Shown in pieces: positions 1-10,180 of a DNA stretch of 64,000 nt (position 1 is its first letter; each line of letters begins with the position of its first letter). The stretch is from Pedobacter sp. PLR (GTDB lineage Bacteria; Bacteroidota; Bacteroidia; Sphingobacteriales; Sphingobacteriaceae): NCBI RefSeq assembly GCF_026239675.1, contig NZ_JAPIVQ010000005.1, forward strand, positions 186,001-250,000, given 5' to 3'. Made by a program: the position numbers and the translations under genes. Under the pieces are notes generated by a model. It was given only the letters and a program-made list of their open reading frames with translations, searched no databases and was not told the origin of the DNA.

Positions 1-285
1 ACGTAAATAACCGAGCGTGTTCACAGGGGCTGTACGGTGGTCTGAAACAGTAGTTGGGCTGAGAAATTGCGAAAGTTCCAGACGGCTGTGACCATCAGGG
101 GTAACCATCATCGCAATTTCTACACACTGATTACCCAGTCCGGTAACGCGACCGGCCCATTCACCCTCAATGGTGGCCCGTCCTTCAAGCTTTAGGCCTA
201 GCTCCATAAAAAAAGGGATGACATTATCGAGCGATTCCACAACGATGCCGACATTATCCATCCTTATTAATTTGTTTTCCGCCAT
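1..285 (-). CDS. VOC (glyoxalase-fold) protein, C-terminus cut by window edge
   Basis: The reverse strand is open from the ATG at 285 to the window edge, giving 95 residues starting MAENKLIRMDNVGIVVESLD. The pattern of a beta strand followed by VESLDNVIPFFMELGLKLEGRA is the N-terminal beta-alpha-beta module of the vicinal oxygen chelate family (glyoxalase I, dioxygenases, bleomycin-resistance proteins). A Glu in RLELSQFL is placed like a metal ligand. The substrate cannot be told. It lies 69 bp downstream of another VOC gene on the same strand, so the two may be co-transcribed. The C-terminal part lies outside the window. Confidence 0.8.
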   Translation of the reverse strand, partial: MAENKLIRMDNVGIVVESLDNVIPFFMELGLKLEGRATIEGEWAGRVTGLGNQCVEIAMMVTPDGHSRLELSQFLSPTTVSDHRTAPVNTLGYLR

Positions 286-354
286 AGTTTTTTCTCCTTA
301 AATTTAAGATCTGTTGTGTTTTAACAGACGAAGCCCGGGAATTCCTGGAAGAAT

Positions 355-768
355 TTATCCTTGTTGCTCAGGCGCGCCGTTAGGATCCATCCATACAAAT
401 TCCCAATGATGGCCATCGAGGTCTTCAAAGCTGTGTTGGTACATAAAACCGTAGTCGCTAGCTGGATTAGGTATGGTGGCGCCTGCTGCTGCTGCTTTGT
501 TTACCATTTCGTTAACGGCATCTTTAGTATCAGCAGATAAGCAAATAGAACACTCTACTGCTTTGTGGGCATCTACGATTTCTTTTTTAGTAAAAGTCTG
601 AAAGAAAGGTTTTGTCAGCAGCATAATGTAAATGGTGTCGCTGATGATCATGCAGGTTGCTTTCTCGTCGGTAAATTTCGGATTAAAAGTATAACCAAGT
701 TTTGTGAAAAATGCTACAGATCTGTTGAGATCTTTAACGGATAGGTTTACAAAAATTTGAGTTGCCAT
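355..768 (-). CDS. VOC family protein (glyoxalase/bleomycin-resistance type)
   Basis: This 137-residue cytoplasmic protein begins MATQIFVNLSVKDLNRSVAFF and ends with GHHWEFVWMDP, the two ends of a paired beta-alpha-beta-beta-beta VOC fold. Small proteins of this kind bind a divalent metal and act as lyases, isomerases or antibiotic-binding proteins; many have no known substrate. The C-terminal WEF motif carries a candidate metal-binding Glu. It precedes the partial VOC gene at 1-285. The 329 bp upstream contain a strong palindrome that probably terminates transcription of the DUF4302 gene. Confidence 0.85.
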   Translation of the reverse strand: MATQIFVNLSVKDLNRSVAFFTKLGYTFNPKFTDEKATCMIISDTIYIMLLTKPFFQTFTKKEIVDAHKAVECSICLSADTKDAVNEMVNKAAAAGATIPNPASDYGFMYQHSFEDLDGHHWEFVWMDPNGAPEQQG

Positions 769-1097
769 AGGTTTTTATCTGATTAGTCTATTCAAATGTA
801 CAGTAATGAGAAATAGATGTAGGTGTGCAAAAATGACAAGTTAAGGGGGGAAATGCGACTTGTTAAATCAGGCTTAAAAGAATTCGATTTGCTAAATCAT
901 AATAACAACGGCGGGTGTATATAGTTTCAACCTATGGATATTAGTTAAATTACAGTTGGAGGAACAATGTGACGTAAAAAGGGGTAGAAAAATATATATT
1001 TTTCTACCCCTTTTTACCCTCTGATTCTAAAGGGATTTTTCAGCGGCCTCCGAATTATTGGTCACCTTTTTTAAGAAATTAACATACAGTTGCGAAA
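769..1097. other. Intergenic stretch, no gene seen
   Basis: These 329 bases separate the VOC gene from the DUF4302 gene, both on the minus strand. Apart from the 40-bp palindrome at 976-1015 I see no coding signal, RNA structure or clear promoter. The promoter of the VOC pair should lie between 769 and 975. Confidence 0.6.
976..1015. terminator. Perfect 40-bp palindrome, likely bidirectional terminator
   Basis: The two 20-base halves (A5 G4 TAG A5 TAT and its complement) match perfectly. The stem has a GGGG/CCCC core flanked by A and T runs, so on either strand a hairpin is followed by U residues. It lies 83 bp beyond the stop of the DUF4302 gene, the last gene of the SusC/SusD operon, which fits an intrinsic terminator. 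Confidence 0.7.
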
Positions 1098-2417
1098 TTA
1101 TTTCAATTCTCCTGTTGTATAAAAATTTGGATCGTCCAGACTGGCAATACTACCTACCTGACCTTGAACCGGATCCAATTTATAATCCAATCTAAATTTA
1201 TGATCTGCAAAAATCTTTGTTAAAGGCAAAACTGTATTCAATATTACTGCTGTTCTTTCTTCGGTATTCACAAATTCAAAATCATAAGTTCCATCTATGG
1301 TTTTAGTATAGCTGTAAACAAATTCCGAAACTGTTGGAAGAATACTTCTGATAGTTGTAACCAAAATCTTCATCTCTTTTGTTTCAGCATTGAAAACGAA
1401 ATTAATATTTCCCAGTTTTCTCGTGTTAAGCGCTAATGTTTTAACCATAGTAGCACGCATATCTACAAAGCCTGGCGACCAGGTCTGATAAGGTGTAGAG
1501 AATACTGTAATGGACTTAAAGCGATCCGTTCCCATTAAAATATGCAATGGAATGATTGGAAGATCACCTCTTAAGATCTCAATTTGCTTACCAGTGGTTG
1601 TTGTTGCGATAAGCTGGTTCTTTGTTTTATCCCATGTTATTGTTTTAAATGCAATGTCATTAAAAACAAGTGGTTTATTAAAGAACATGCCATTTGTGGT
1701 ATAGGCAAAAGGGGCTTCTGCTGTTTTTACCAGGCCATTTTCTACCCAGGTAAAAAACGCTTTCTTCACATTTAGGGCCATATTTACGGAGAACTGAATT
1801 TTGCTGATCTCGTTGTTGCCTGTTATGTAAAGGTTTTTATTGACATTGAAATAGTTTGTCAGCCCTGCTGTTAAAGGTTTAAGTCCTCCTTTTAAGTAAA
1901 AATCCTGCTGTTCTGCATTTAGTTTCAGCAGAAATAAATCACTTCTTCTCTTTTTTCCGACAAGCTTAATGGTATCTCCCTTAATCGCAGAAAACTCGAA
2001 TTCAAAATCAGATTTGAAACCTACGCCAGAAGTTCCGCCGATAACGTCCTCATTCGGGTCCGCAAGCAGGTGCAGGTAGTTATAGGTGTCGAATAATAGG
2101 GATGGTCCCATCACAGCTTTCAGTCTATAAGTGCTTTCCATTAAATTCGTGGCTGTGCCAGCATCAATTTCAGCAAGCATTTTAACGCGATCCTGGTCAT
2201 TAAAATCCATATAAAAACCGTAGCCACCACCACCTTCCGTAAATAGGTAAGCTGCCCAGCCATTTTTAGCAGATGTAAGTGCCTCGCTGTAGGTTTTTAA
2301 ACTTTCCTGTGATCTTAATTCCGGCATTTTTCCGTCGATCATTAAATCTTCGGATCCTTTCTTACAACTGCTTAATGCCAGTGCTAAACAGAGTATGCTT
2401 AATATTTTGATTTTCAT
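1098..2417 (-). CDS. DUF4302 lipoprotein of the SusC/SusD locus
   Basis: This is a 439-residue predicted lipoprotein: a short hydrophobic signal ends in a lipobox with Cys18 followed by Lys-Lys, usual for Bacteroidetes outer-membrane lipoproteins. The region from about residue 40 (SYSEALTSAKNGW-like, then a GGGGYGFYMDF stretch) matches the start of DUF4302 proteins, which are found beside SusC/SusD pairs and have no assigned reaction. It is the last gene of the minus-strand operon, 5 bp after the metallopeptidase gene, so the two are almost certainly translated together. A role as an accessory surface binding protein is inference from position. Confidence 0.8.
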   Translation of the reverse strand: MKIKILSILCLALALSSCKKGSEDLMIDGKMPELRSQESLKTYSEALTSAKNGWAAYLFTEGGGGYGFYMDFNDQDRVKMLAEIDAGTATNLMESTYRLKAVMGPSLLFDTYNYLHLLADPNEDVIGGTSGVGFKSDFEFEFSAIKGDTIKLVGKKRRSDLFLLKLNAEQQDFYLKGGLKPLTAGLTNYFNVNKNLYITGNNEISKIQFSVNMALNVKKAFFTWVENGLVKTAEAPFAYTTNGMFFNKPLVFNDIAFKTITWDKTKNQLIATTTTGKQIEILRGDLPIIPLHILMGTDRFKSITVFSTPYQTWSPGFVDMRATMVKTLALNTRKLGNINFVFNAETKEMKILVTTIRSILPTVSEFVYSYTKTIDGTYDFEFVNTEERTAVILNTVLPLTKIFADHKFRLDYKLDPVQGQVGSIASLDDPNFYTTGELK

Positions 2418-2422
2418 GATAA

Positions 2423-3751
2423 TTATCTGATAAGTGTTCCGTTAAAATAGCTTGAAGTATTAACCGAGCCTTTAAAGCTCCCCTTTGTTAAATTCTCAGG
2501 AGATAAGAATGCCGCTGTTGAAGCTTGCTCAATGATATCCAGAAGTGGTTTCAATTGAGGTCTGTATTTTGTCCCTTTGTCTGTTTCTACACCGGTAATT
2601 GTATTGTCCGGTACGAAAGTCACCTTATCACCAACAACGGTTACTTTGTAATTGTAGAACCACTCTTCATTTGTGCTGCCATTTTTAACAGGCATCACCA
2701 GGGTTGCAATTGGTTTTCCAACCACTGTACCAAACCTCAGCTCAAACTGATCTGCTAAAGTAAGCGAAGCACTTGCTGTTTTTACAGCTGCCGCTGCAGA
2801 AGTATAGGCCGTAGTAAATGCAGCAGATTGATTTTCGGCACTTTTTGCTACAGTCATCTTACTATAGGTATTTCTGGCCAGGTTGGCGGCAAAGGTAGTG
2901 ATACGACCGGTTTCTCTATCAAAAGAAGCTTTAACCTCGGCCTGTAGCTTTCTGAAATTGATGTTGTAGGCCATTTTAAAATAGTTTACAATCATTTGCT
3001 CCTTTTGTCTTAATCTCGACTTTCCGGGGTCAGCGGTAGTATTTACATAAGCATCAAACCAATCCTGACCTTCTACCAGTAGAAATGCGATCATTTCCAC
3101 AAAATCCTCATTGTCGTTGCTTCTTGAATATCTGGAAACAAAACCGAGCCTTTTTGCTTCATTAGCAGTATTTACGCTAGCGGTCCAGTTTGCTGCATAT
3201 TCCGGAGATATTCTTGGGAAATCCGGAGGGATTGGCGAATTCTGGTGAAGGATATGGCCAAACTCATGATGTATGGTATGCATCATTTGTTCTACATTGG
3301 CCGTGTTTGATTTCTGAAAGCTATTAATGATAAACAGGTTAATTCTTCTACCCGCATCAGCAGTTCCAAGGGTAATAGTACCATCATTATTGTATTCGGC
3401 ACTGCCGATTAGAACAATTTGTTTAGGGGCATAAGGTTTAATAAATTCTTTGCCGGCAACGGTTAAATAGGGGCTAAGCCAGATGGATTTTACGGTTTCC
3501 ATAGCAGGGATAACCTTACTCTCCAGTGGTGGCACTAAGTCCTTAGCCAGAGACAGCTGGTAGCGGTCCCAACGGTATAACACCTCAATGTTGAATGGAT
3601 CCAGGTATTCCTTTGTCAACCATTCATCAGTTGGTCCGGGTTTAAAGGAATCTATGTTAAAGTTGTCCATGTTGGCGTTAAGCGGACCCTCTTTTTTACA
3701 AGAGGCCATTGCCAGACACAGAATAGCTATATAGTTTATCAATGTTTTCAT
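2423..3751 (-). CDS. Substrate-import-associated zinc metallopeptidase lipoprotein
   Basis: This 442-residue protein has a lipobox at Cys18 (Cys-Lys-Lys), so it is probably tethered at the cell surface or in the periplasm. HEFGH at residues 162-166 is a zincin HEXXH motif: two His ligands and the catalytic Glu163. A downstream EDFVEMIAFLL segment carries acidic residues that could supply further ligands. Its features fit the family known as substrate import-associated zinc metallohydrolase lipoprotein, which is encoded with SusC/SusD pairs. Placement between SusD and DUF4302 suggests it trims a peptide-containing substrate for import; the substrate itself is unknown. Confidence 0.85.
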   Translation of the reverse strand: MKTLINYIAILCLAMASCKKEGPLNANMDNFNIDSFKPGPTDEWLTKEYLDPFNIEVLYRWDRYQLSLAKDLVPPLESKVIPAMETVKSIWLSPYLTVAGKEFIKPYAPKQIVLIGSAEYNNDGTITLGTADAGRRINLFIINSFQKSNTANVEQMMHTIHHEFGHILHQNSPIPPDFPRISPEYAANWTASVNTANEAKRLGFVSRYSRSNDNEDFVEMIAFLLVEGQDWFDAYVNTTADPGKSRLRQKEQMIVNYFKMAYNINFRKLQAEVKASFDRETGRITTFAANLARNTYSKMTVAKSAENQSAAFTTAYTSAAAAVKTASASLTLADQFELRFGTVVGKPIATLVMPVKNGSTNEEWFYNYKVTVVGDKVTFVPDNTITGVETDKGTKYRPQLKPLLDIIEQASTAAFLSPENLTKGSFKGSVNTSSYFNGTLIR

Positions 3752-3796
3752 TAGAAAATATATTTTTTAGTAATGTTTATTTTAGGTCTGTCTGGT

Positions 3797-5272
3797 TTAA
3801 CGTGGATTTTGGGTTACTCCCGAAAGGACAACTTCTTTTGGCAACTGAAACAACCTGCGTGGATCGGTTGGAGTCAGTTCTACCGTTTTTTCTTTCCCGT
3901 TAATATCCAGTAAGTTGTGTTTTACCGTCAGTTTATGTCTTAAAATATCAAACCAACGCATACCCTCGGTAATAAATTCCATCTTCTTAAAATCAAGAAT
4001 CCCTTTAATCAATACTTCTTTTTCATTGGTAGTCCTGTAAAAGCCTTTTAGTTTATCTAAGGTTAAGGCATCCGTTGCCGGATTAAAGTTCAGAATCCTG
4101 GTACTGATAAAGCTGTTCAGGTCTTTTAAGGCCAGGTCTGTACTTCCCAGATTCACATAAGCTTCTGCTCTGTTTAACAGGGCCTCATCTGTAGTAAAGG
4201 CAGGTAAAATGGTATAACCAATACCTGAGCTTGAATTTACACTGGTCAGGGAGAAATGTTCTTTCCATTTGGCCATGGTATATTGTGGGGCACCACCAAA
4301 GGTGTATAGTTTATGCGCCCAGGTTCTGCCGGTAGCGTTACTGCGGTTAAACATTTCATCAGCTAGTTTCTGACCGAAACCAAATCTTTGCGAGCCTCTT
4401 CTAGCCCACCATGAAACTGTTTCTATTAACAGCAGGTTAGATTTTTCGGTGGTTTGTGAAAACCTGGCGCGTAAATCCTGTGGGGTCAACGCGAAATAGT
4501 CAGTACTCCATGGACGTAAGCTTGTTTCTACAACCTCTCCGGTAAAGACATTATCCACATGGTCTACCACTTTATTATAATCGCCTTTGAAAAGATAGAA
4601 GCGGGTAGCAAAAGCATTTGCTGCGGCGATGTTAAAATGGTATTTCTGTACTTTGTAAGCCGTGTTTTTGATCAATGGTAAACCTTCTTCCAGATCACGT
4701 TCTATTTGTTCATAAACAGATTTTACAGTTCCTCTGTCGTATTTCTGGAAAACAACAGTTTCCGGACTGGTAACATAGGGAATACCCGGAGCATTATTTG
4801 CGCCATTGATGTCATAGGCTGTCGCATATAGGGTGACCAACATAAAATGGGCATAAGCACGGGCAACTAAAGCTTCGCCTCTATAAGGACGGGTTTTAGG
4901 ATCATTGCTGTTTTTGTCTACATAACTAAGTGCCTGGTTTGCCGCTGCAATTGCGGTATAGCAGGCATTCCAGTAAAAATCTGTAGAACCTTGCGCCCGG
5001 TCTCTTACTTCCTGCCACATATACGGATCTGTATTGGTAGGATCTTCCGTACCTTCATTCGGACCTTTATCTTCCGCACTGTCGGAAGCCGGTTCGGTAA
5101 AGCTGATGTATTCTGCTTTAGGGTAGGCAGAAGTTAAGAGTTCTGCTACTTTTTCTACAGAGTTCAATTCCGAACGCATGTCGGGAACCGTGTCCAGGTA
5201 TTTCTCGCAACTTGTTGTAGAAAGCGCAAGTGTGATAAGCAGTATATATTTTAAGTTTTTATTTAAATTCAT
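3797..5272 (-). CDS. SusD/RagB-family nutrient-binding lipoprotein
   Basis: The 491-residue product has a lipobox at Cys22 followed by EKYLDTVPD, the classic start of SusD-type outer-membrane lipoproteins. Helical TPR-like stretches (for example RGEALVARAYAHFMLVTLYA around residue 140) and the C-terminal EFITEGMRWFDILRH segment are hallmarks of the RagB/SusD family. SusD proteins form the lid over the SusC channel and capture the substrate at the surface. The gene starts 12 bp after the SusC gene. Its neighbour is a metallopeptidase, and no glycosidase is in the operon, so a peptide or glycopeptide substrate is at least as likely as a glycan. Confidence 0.92.
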   Translation of the reverse strand: MNLNKNLKYILLITLALSTTSCEKYLDTVPDMRSELNSVEKVAELLTSAYPKAEYISFTEPASDSAEDKGPNEGTEDPTNTDPYMWQEVRDRAQGSTDFYWNACYTAIAAANQALSYVDKNSNDPKTRPYRGEALVARAYAHFMLVTLYATAYDINGANNAPGIPYVTSPETVVFQKYDRGTVKSVYEQIERDLEEGLPLIKNTAYKVQKYHFNIAAANAFATRFYLFKGDYNKVVDHVDNVFTGEVVETSLRPWSTDYFALTPQDLRARFSQTTEKSNLLLIETVSWWARRGSQRFGFGQKLADEMFNRSNATGRTWAHKLYTFGGAPQYTMAKWKEHFSLTSVNSSSGIGYTILPAFTTDEALLNRAEAYVNLGSTDLALKDLNSFISTRILNFNPATDALTLDKLKGFYRTTNEKEVLIKGILDFKKMEFITEGMRWFDILRHKLTVKHNLLDINGKEKTVELTPTDPRRLFQLPKEVVLSGVTQNPR

Positions 5273-5284
5273 GATGATCTGTGT

Positions 5285-8200
5285 TTAGAAACCTAGTTTT
5301 AAGGATAGCGTAAATTGACGTGGAACCGGAAGCGATACTCCACCCGAAGTATAGAATTCAGGATCTTGTCCATTTAAGCGTTTATCAGCATATAATAAGG
5401 CGATGTTGTTTCCTACAATACTAACTGTAGCGTTGTTTGCGCCAATTTTACCAGCAACAAGTTTTGGCAGATTATAGCTGATCATGATTTGCTTCAGGCG
5501 GATAAAACCTCCGTCGGCGACTCTTACATCTGTATAATTGTAAACATTATATGGATAATTGGAGCCCAGGTTACTGCTTACAAATTTATCCGCAATGCCT
5601 GGAATATTGGTTTTAAGCTCATCGCCTGTTTGCATCCATCGGCCAACAAAATCGTTAGACATAGAAGAAAGGTCGCTGTAGCTTGCAGAGAAGGCAGGGT
5701 TTAACCTGATTTTATTTCCTGCACTAAAAGTCAGCAAGGTGCTTAAAGAGAAGTTCTGGTAAGAAAAACTGTTGAAAAAACCACCATTCATCAGGGGATC
5801 TGTAGGACCTTCATATTTCAGGTGAGAGATGTTATCATCCTGTAAATAAACATTGTTAACATGACGCTCGCCATTTACACCCACAAATGTAGGGGTGCCT
5901 GTATTTGGATTTAAGCCATCAAATTGAACAGAGAACAATCCTCTTTGCGGATAGCCTTCCAGTGCATCACCACCTGCAGCGATCAGGTTCCAGATCAAGG
6001 GAACACTTTCGAGTTTAGTAATTTCACCTTTATGATAACCGAAGTTCAGCTGAGAACGCCATTTTAGACCGCTTCCAGCCAATATCTGCGCTGCGGTTGT
6101 GACCTCAATACCCTTAGATTTCATATCGGCATAATTGGCGTATTTTATAAACTGACCACCGATGCCGGATGTTCTTACTGCGCCAATCAGATCGTAACCA
6201 TTTCTTTTATATAAATCTACCGTAAGGCTTAAACGATCATTTAAAAAGCCCAGATCGAATCCGATATTGATTTCTAATTGTTTTTCCCAGGTCAGTTCCG
6301 AATTTTTAAGTCCGCCAATGACCAATGCAGTTTCAATATCACTTAAAAAGGGTCTTTTTGTACTTTGGTTGTTTAGGATCAAACTTGCATTGGTTGCAGG
6401 GCCCATACTGGCGGTTAATCCGTAAGTACCCCTAATGGTAGCTCTACTTAATACCTTTTGGTTTTCAAAGAAATCTTCCCTATCCATATTCCATGCACCA
6501 CTGATGTTCCAGGTAGGTAACCATCTGGCAGTACTGGTACCCCCAAGCAAGTTGGATCCGTCGTACCTCATGGTACCATTGATATTGTACTTACCTTTAT
6601 AAGAGTAGGCTACTCTTCCCAGATAAGAAAGGTATCTTTCTTTCTGGGTATTCATGTTGTAATAGAAGAAGTTACTTTCTACACTTTTCTTAAAATAGTC
6701 CGGGTCGATAAAAGGTACACCACCACGATCATATTGATAACCTACTCCGTCAAAAGCGCGACGTTGTCTGTCAATGAAGCGCATTTCTGTAGATAAGAAT
6801 GCATTTAGCAAATGATCACCATGGTATTCTTTGTTCCATTCCAAAGAGTTTCTCATGTAATAGTTTTCCATATTGTCGCTGTTTACATTGTAAAAGCCAC
6901 CTGCAGGTAATATTACTCTGGGTAAAGCATTTGGGTTATCCGGATCCTTATACAGGAATTTATTGTTATTGATCACGTAAGAGTCACCAGCCGATCTATA
7001 AGCCATCGGCATATTCGAATTGTCATTAATCCGGTGCTCATTATCGCTTTTCACATAACGGTAAGCAATATCAAAGGAATACTTTAAGCCATTGACAATT
7101 TTGTACTTTAAACCACCCTGAAGTTTAAAATCTATCATTTTAAGCTGCATGGTGTTGTTTTCAAGTTCGTGGAGAATGTTGAAAGGGGCAAAGTTTTGTA
7201 CAAAGAATTCTTTATTTCCCTGTTCGTCGAAAGCAGCAAGCGTACGACTCGTGTTTAGGGCATAAGTAAATGGGTTAATGTCAAATTCTCTGGTAAACTG
7301 ACCGCTAACGGCACTGCTTCTTCTTCCAAGAGAACCTGGTGTAAATTGATTACGGATCGATCCCTGGGTAATGAGCTCAATGCTGAGTTTATCAGATAAG
7401 TCAAAGTTCCCCCTCACATTTCCTGTAAATCTTTTTACGCTGTTTCCAACGGTCCAGCCATTATCGCCTAAGTAACTGGTAGATATGTAGTATTTAGATT
7501 TGTCTGTTCCACTGGTTACACTCAGGGCATGTTCCTGCATAAATGAATTTTTAAACAAGAGGTCAAACCAGTCGGTATTGCCGTTGGCATATCGTGTTAA
7601 AAATTCCTTTCTGTTTGGGGCATCATTTCTTAAATTGAACTGGTCAGTTGCGCCATCGTACTGGTACATTTCATTGTACATCTTGTAAAATACACCACCA
7701 CTTGCACCTCTCGAAACCTCAGAGTGGTTTAACCAGCCTTTGTTCATCATTTCTGCAAATACCGACATCTGATCAGCTGAGTTCATGATATCATACTCAC
7801 TATAAGAAGGTTTTAAGTAAGTACTGAAATTTCCTGTATAGGAAAGTACAGGCTTACCATCAGTTTTCTTACCTTTTTTAGTGGTCACCACAATTACCCC
7901 ATTCATTGCACGGGCACCGTACATTGCTGTTGCTGAGGCATCCTTTAATATTTCGAAGCTTTCGATATCATCAGGATTTAGTCCGGCCACAGAAGATCCG
8001 ATTAATGTACTTGGATCACCAGTAGAGAGCTGTTCATTGGAAATGTTCACCACATCTTCTAATATGATACCATCTACTACCCATAATGGTTTATTTTCTC
8101 CATTGATGGACGTCGCACCTCTTACCCTGATTTTAGGAGCAGCTCCGAAAGTGCCGGAAACATTTTGTACAGAAACACCAGCCACACGACCTTCCAGCAT

Positions 8201-8953
8201 TCTGCTTACGTCGGGAACACCTGCACGTTCAGCATCTGATGCTTTAAGTTTTGTAGATGCTCCTGTAAAAAGTCTTTTGTTCAGGTCCTGGTATCCGGTT
8301 GTTACAATGCTTACCTCGTTCAGACTGCTGGTCTGCAAAATCATATGAATGATTTTCAAATCCCTGGTTGCTTTGATTTCTTTGTTTTCAAAACCGATAT
8401 AAGAGACCAGTAAAGTCGCATGCTCATCTACACCAGTTAGCAGGAAATCACCATTGGCATTCGTTTTTGTGAGCTGTGATGAACCTTTTACGGCAATTGT
8501 AGCACCGGCTAAACCTTCATTGTTCTCATTTACTACTTTTCCTTTTACATCAATTGTAGCGAAGCGATCAATTACACGATCCATAAAAGAGCTTTCTTTC
8601 TCTTTGATGACCACCGTTTTTTTCTCTATCGTATAGTTTAGGTTTTTTCCTTTCAGCAATTCATTCATGACTAGCTCCAATGGGGTGTTGTTGAATTTTA
8701 CGTCTATACGTTCTGTACTTTTAATCTTTTTTGAAATCAGTAGCACATCATAGCCGGTTTGTTTTCGGATTTCTCTAAATACCTCATCAAAAGAGGCTTT
8801 GTTTTGGTTCATGGTTAGCTTTTGGGCGAAGGAGGCCGCGCTAACCTGGAGTAGTGTGGTGATTAATAGAAAGGCTGTTAGCCTCGTTATTAATAATGAT
8901 TTGTGTATGCAGCGCAATTGCCTGCACAAAATTTTGGTATAAATTTTATACAT
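5285..8953 (-). CDS. SusC/RagA TonB-linked outer-membrane transporter with STN signalling domain
   Basis: The product has 1222 residues. After a signal segment (about 25-45) there is an STN domain (about 52-113), then a carboxypeptidase-regulatory-like beta-sandwich (about 135-215), a TonB plug (about 225-360, containing RGATSINGENKPLWVVDG and SATAMYGARAMNGVIVVTTKKG) and a 22-strand barrel ending in a terminal Phe. Such proteins import substrates captured by SusD, powered by TonB. The STN domain is the periplasmic contact for a FecR anti-sigma factor, and a FecR gene and an ECF sigma gene lie immediately upstream, so substrate binding probably switches on the operon. Confidence 0.95.
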   Translation of the reverse strand: MYKIYTKILCRQLRCIHKSLLITRLTAFLLITTLLQVSAASFAQKLTMNQNKASFDEVFREIRKQTGYDVLLISKKIKSTERIDVKFNNTPLELVMNELLKGKNLNYTIEKKTVVIKEKESSFMDRVIDRFATIDVKGKVVNENNEGLAGATIAVKGSSQLTKTNANGDFLLTGVDEHATLLVSYIGFENKEIKATRDLKIIHMILQTSSLNEVSIVTTGYQDLNKRLFTGASTKLKASDAERAGVPDVSRMLEGRVAGVSVQNVSGTFGAAPKIRVRGATSINGENKPLWVVDGIILEDVVNISNEQLSTGDPSTLIGSSVAGLNPDDIESFEILKDASATAMYGARAMNGVIVVTTKKGKKTDGKPVLSYTGNFSTYLKPSYSEYDIMNSADQMSVFAEMMNKGWLNHSEVSRGASGGVFYKMYNEMYQYDGATDQFNLRNDAPNRKEFLTRYANGNTDWFDLLFKNSFMQEHALSVTSGTDKSKYYISTSYLGDNGWTVGNSVKRFTGNVRGNFDLSDKLSIELITQGSIRNQFTPGSLGRRSSAVSGQFTREFDINPFTYALNTSRTLAAFDEQGNKEFFVQNFAPFNILHELENNTMQLKMIDFKLQGGLKYKIVNGLKYSFDIAYRYVKSDNEHRINDNSNMPMAYRSAGDSYVINNNKFLYKDPDNPNALPRVILPAGGFYNVNSDNMENYYMRNSLEWNKEYHGDHLLNAFLSTEMRFIDRQRRAFDGVGYQYDRGGVPFIDPDYFKKSVESNFFYYNMNTQKERYLSYLGRVAYSYKGKYNINGTMRYDGSNLLGGTSTARWLPTWNISGAWNMDREDFFENQKVLSRATIRGTYGLTASMGPATNASLILNNQSTKRPFLSDIETALVIGGLKNSELTWEKQLEINIGFDLGFLNDRLSLTVDLYKRNGYDLIGAVRTSGIGGQFIKYANYADMKSKGIEVTTAAQILAGSGLKWRSQLNFGYHKGEITKLESVPLIWNLIAAGGDALEGYPQRGLFSVQFDGLNPNTGTPTFVGVNGERHVNNVYLQDDNISHLKYEGPTDPLMNGGFFNSFSYQNFSLSTLLTFSAGNKIRLNPAFSASYSDLSSMSNDFVGRWMQTGDELKTNIPGIADKFVSSNLGSNYPYNVYNYTDVRVADGGFIRLKQIMISYNLPKLVAGKIGANNATVSIVGNNIALLYADKRLNGQDPEFYTSGGVSLPVPRQFTLSLKLGF

Positions 8954-9031
8954 CTCTAATCTGTTAATTCGTAATAATTTTTGTGGGTGGTTGGGTTGGT
9001 TATTTGGTTTCTATCAGGGGTATTATTTGTT

Positions 9032-10180
9032 TTATTTTTGCAATACGATGATTTTATTTCCTTCTATTTCAAACTTTAGGGCTTCTGTAAGTTCCAGCAG
9101 GTTTAATACAACGGCTATGTTGCTAAATCTGCTCAATGAACCATAAACATTCCTGTTTTTAAGGTTTGGGTCTTTATACTCGATGGTTACATTATACCAG
9201 CGGGCAATTTTATTCATGGCCTGTTCCAGTGTCTCATTGTTGAATCTGAAATAGCCATTTTTCCAGGCTATAGCATCTTCCGCATTGACCTGGTCGACAT
9301 AGATTTTATTTGCTTTTATGTAGGCCTGTTCGCTGGGTTTGATGATGACCTCTGTTTCATTTTTACCTGATGAAAAACCAATCTTAACGGATCCTTCAAT
9401 CAAAGTTGTTTTGGTATTTCCATCTTCTTTATAAGAATTGATATTAAAATGGGTACCCAGTACTTTGACTTCCTGATCAGCTGTACGCACTATAAAAGGA
9501 TGTGCCGCGTCTTTGAATACCTCAAAGTAGGCTTCTCCATTAAGTTCAACTTTTCGTTCCTTAAGTGTGGCAAATGAAGCCGGATAGCTAAGGGAGGAAG
9601 CTGCGTTGAGGTATACTTTGGTATGATCGGGTAGGGTAATGGTATAGGTTTCGCCTTTAGCAGTGGAGAGCGTGTTTATTTTATCTTTTGCTGAAGTGAT
9701 TTCCTTAACTTCATATAGGATCTGACCATCTTTAGTTTTGGTGATTCGAACGCCTGCTTCATTGGCCAATTCTCCTTTGGTAGCGTCATCTAGTCTGATT
9801 GTACGACCATTCGCTAATGTTAATAATGCGCCATTTCCGCCTGGTTTTATTTTATTCAGATAGGCAGTTTGTCTCATTTTGTCTGCTTGTTTGGCTGAGT
9901 AATAAAATAAACTCATCCCAACAACCATGGCAAATGAAGCGGCAACGGCAATACGAGGCCAAATTTTAATTGTGCGCGGTTTTGAAATATGTAGGTTCGC
10001 TTCAGTTGTTATATTTTTAAACAGGCGTTCAGCTAAGGCTTCCTGGCTTTTATCAGTAGCTACGTTCTGCGATAAATTTTCGTAAGTAGCATACCATTCA
10101 TTAAATTCTTCCATTTCCTGTTCGGAGATGGTTCCTTTAACGATTTTATCGGAAAGCATATTTATTTTATGTTCGTCCAT
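9032..10180 (-). CDS. FecR-family anti-sigma factor
   Basis: The protein spans the inner membrane once (about residues 85-103 counted from this start). Before that is a short cytoplasmic segment beginning MDEHKINMLSDKIVKGTI; after it come a FecR periplasmic domain with KGETYTITLPDHTKVYLNAASSLSYP, typical of the family, and a C-terminal STN-like domain. It would hold the neighbouring ECF sigma factor inactive until the STN domain of the SusC transporter signals. I chose the ATG at 10180 because it matches the family's N-terminus; an in-frame ATG at 10201 would add seven residues. The SusC gene follows after 78 bp. Confidence 0.92.
   Translation of the reverse strand: MDEHKINMLSDKIVKGTISEQEMEEFNEWYATYENLSQNVATDKSQEALAERLFKNITTEANLHISKPRTIKIWPRIAVAASFAMVVGMSLFYYSAKQADKMRQTAYLNKIKPGGNGALLTLANGRTIRLDDATKGELANEAGVRITKTKDGQILYEVKEITSAKDKINTLSTAKGETYTITLPDHTKVYLNAASSLSYPASFATLKERKVELNGEAYFEVFKDAAHPFIVRTADQEVKVLGTHFNINSYKEDGNTKTTLIEGSVKIGFSSGKNETEVIIKPSEQAYIKANKIYVDQVNAEDAIAWKNGYFRFNNETLEQAMNKIARWYNVTIEYKDPNLKNRNVYGSLSRFSNIAVVLNLLELTEALKFEIEGNKIIVLQK

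Noticed and set aside
7881..8348. 155-codon open frame on the plus strand inside the first SusC gene
   Set aside because: It is antisense to the carboxypeptidase-like and plug domains, which are clearly coding on the minus strand. The frame has no family resemblance and no start signal.
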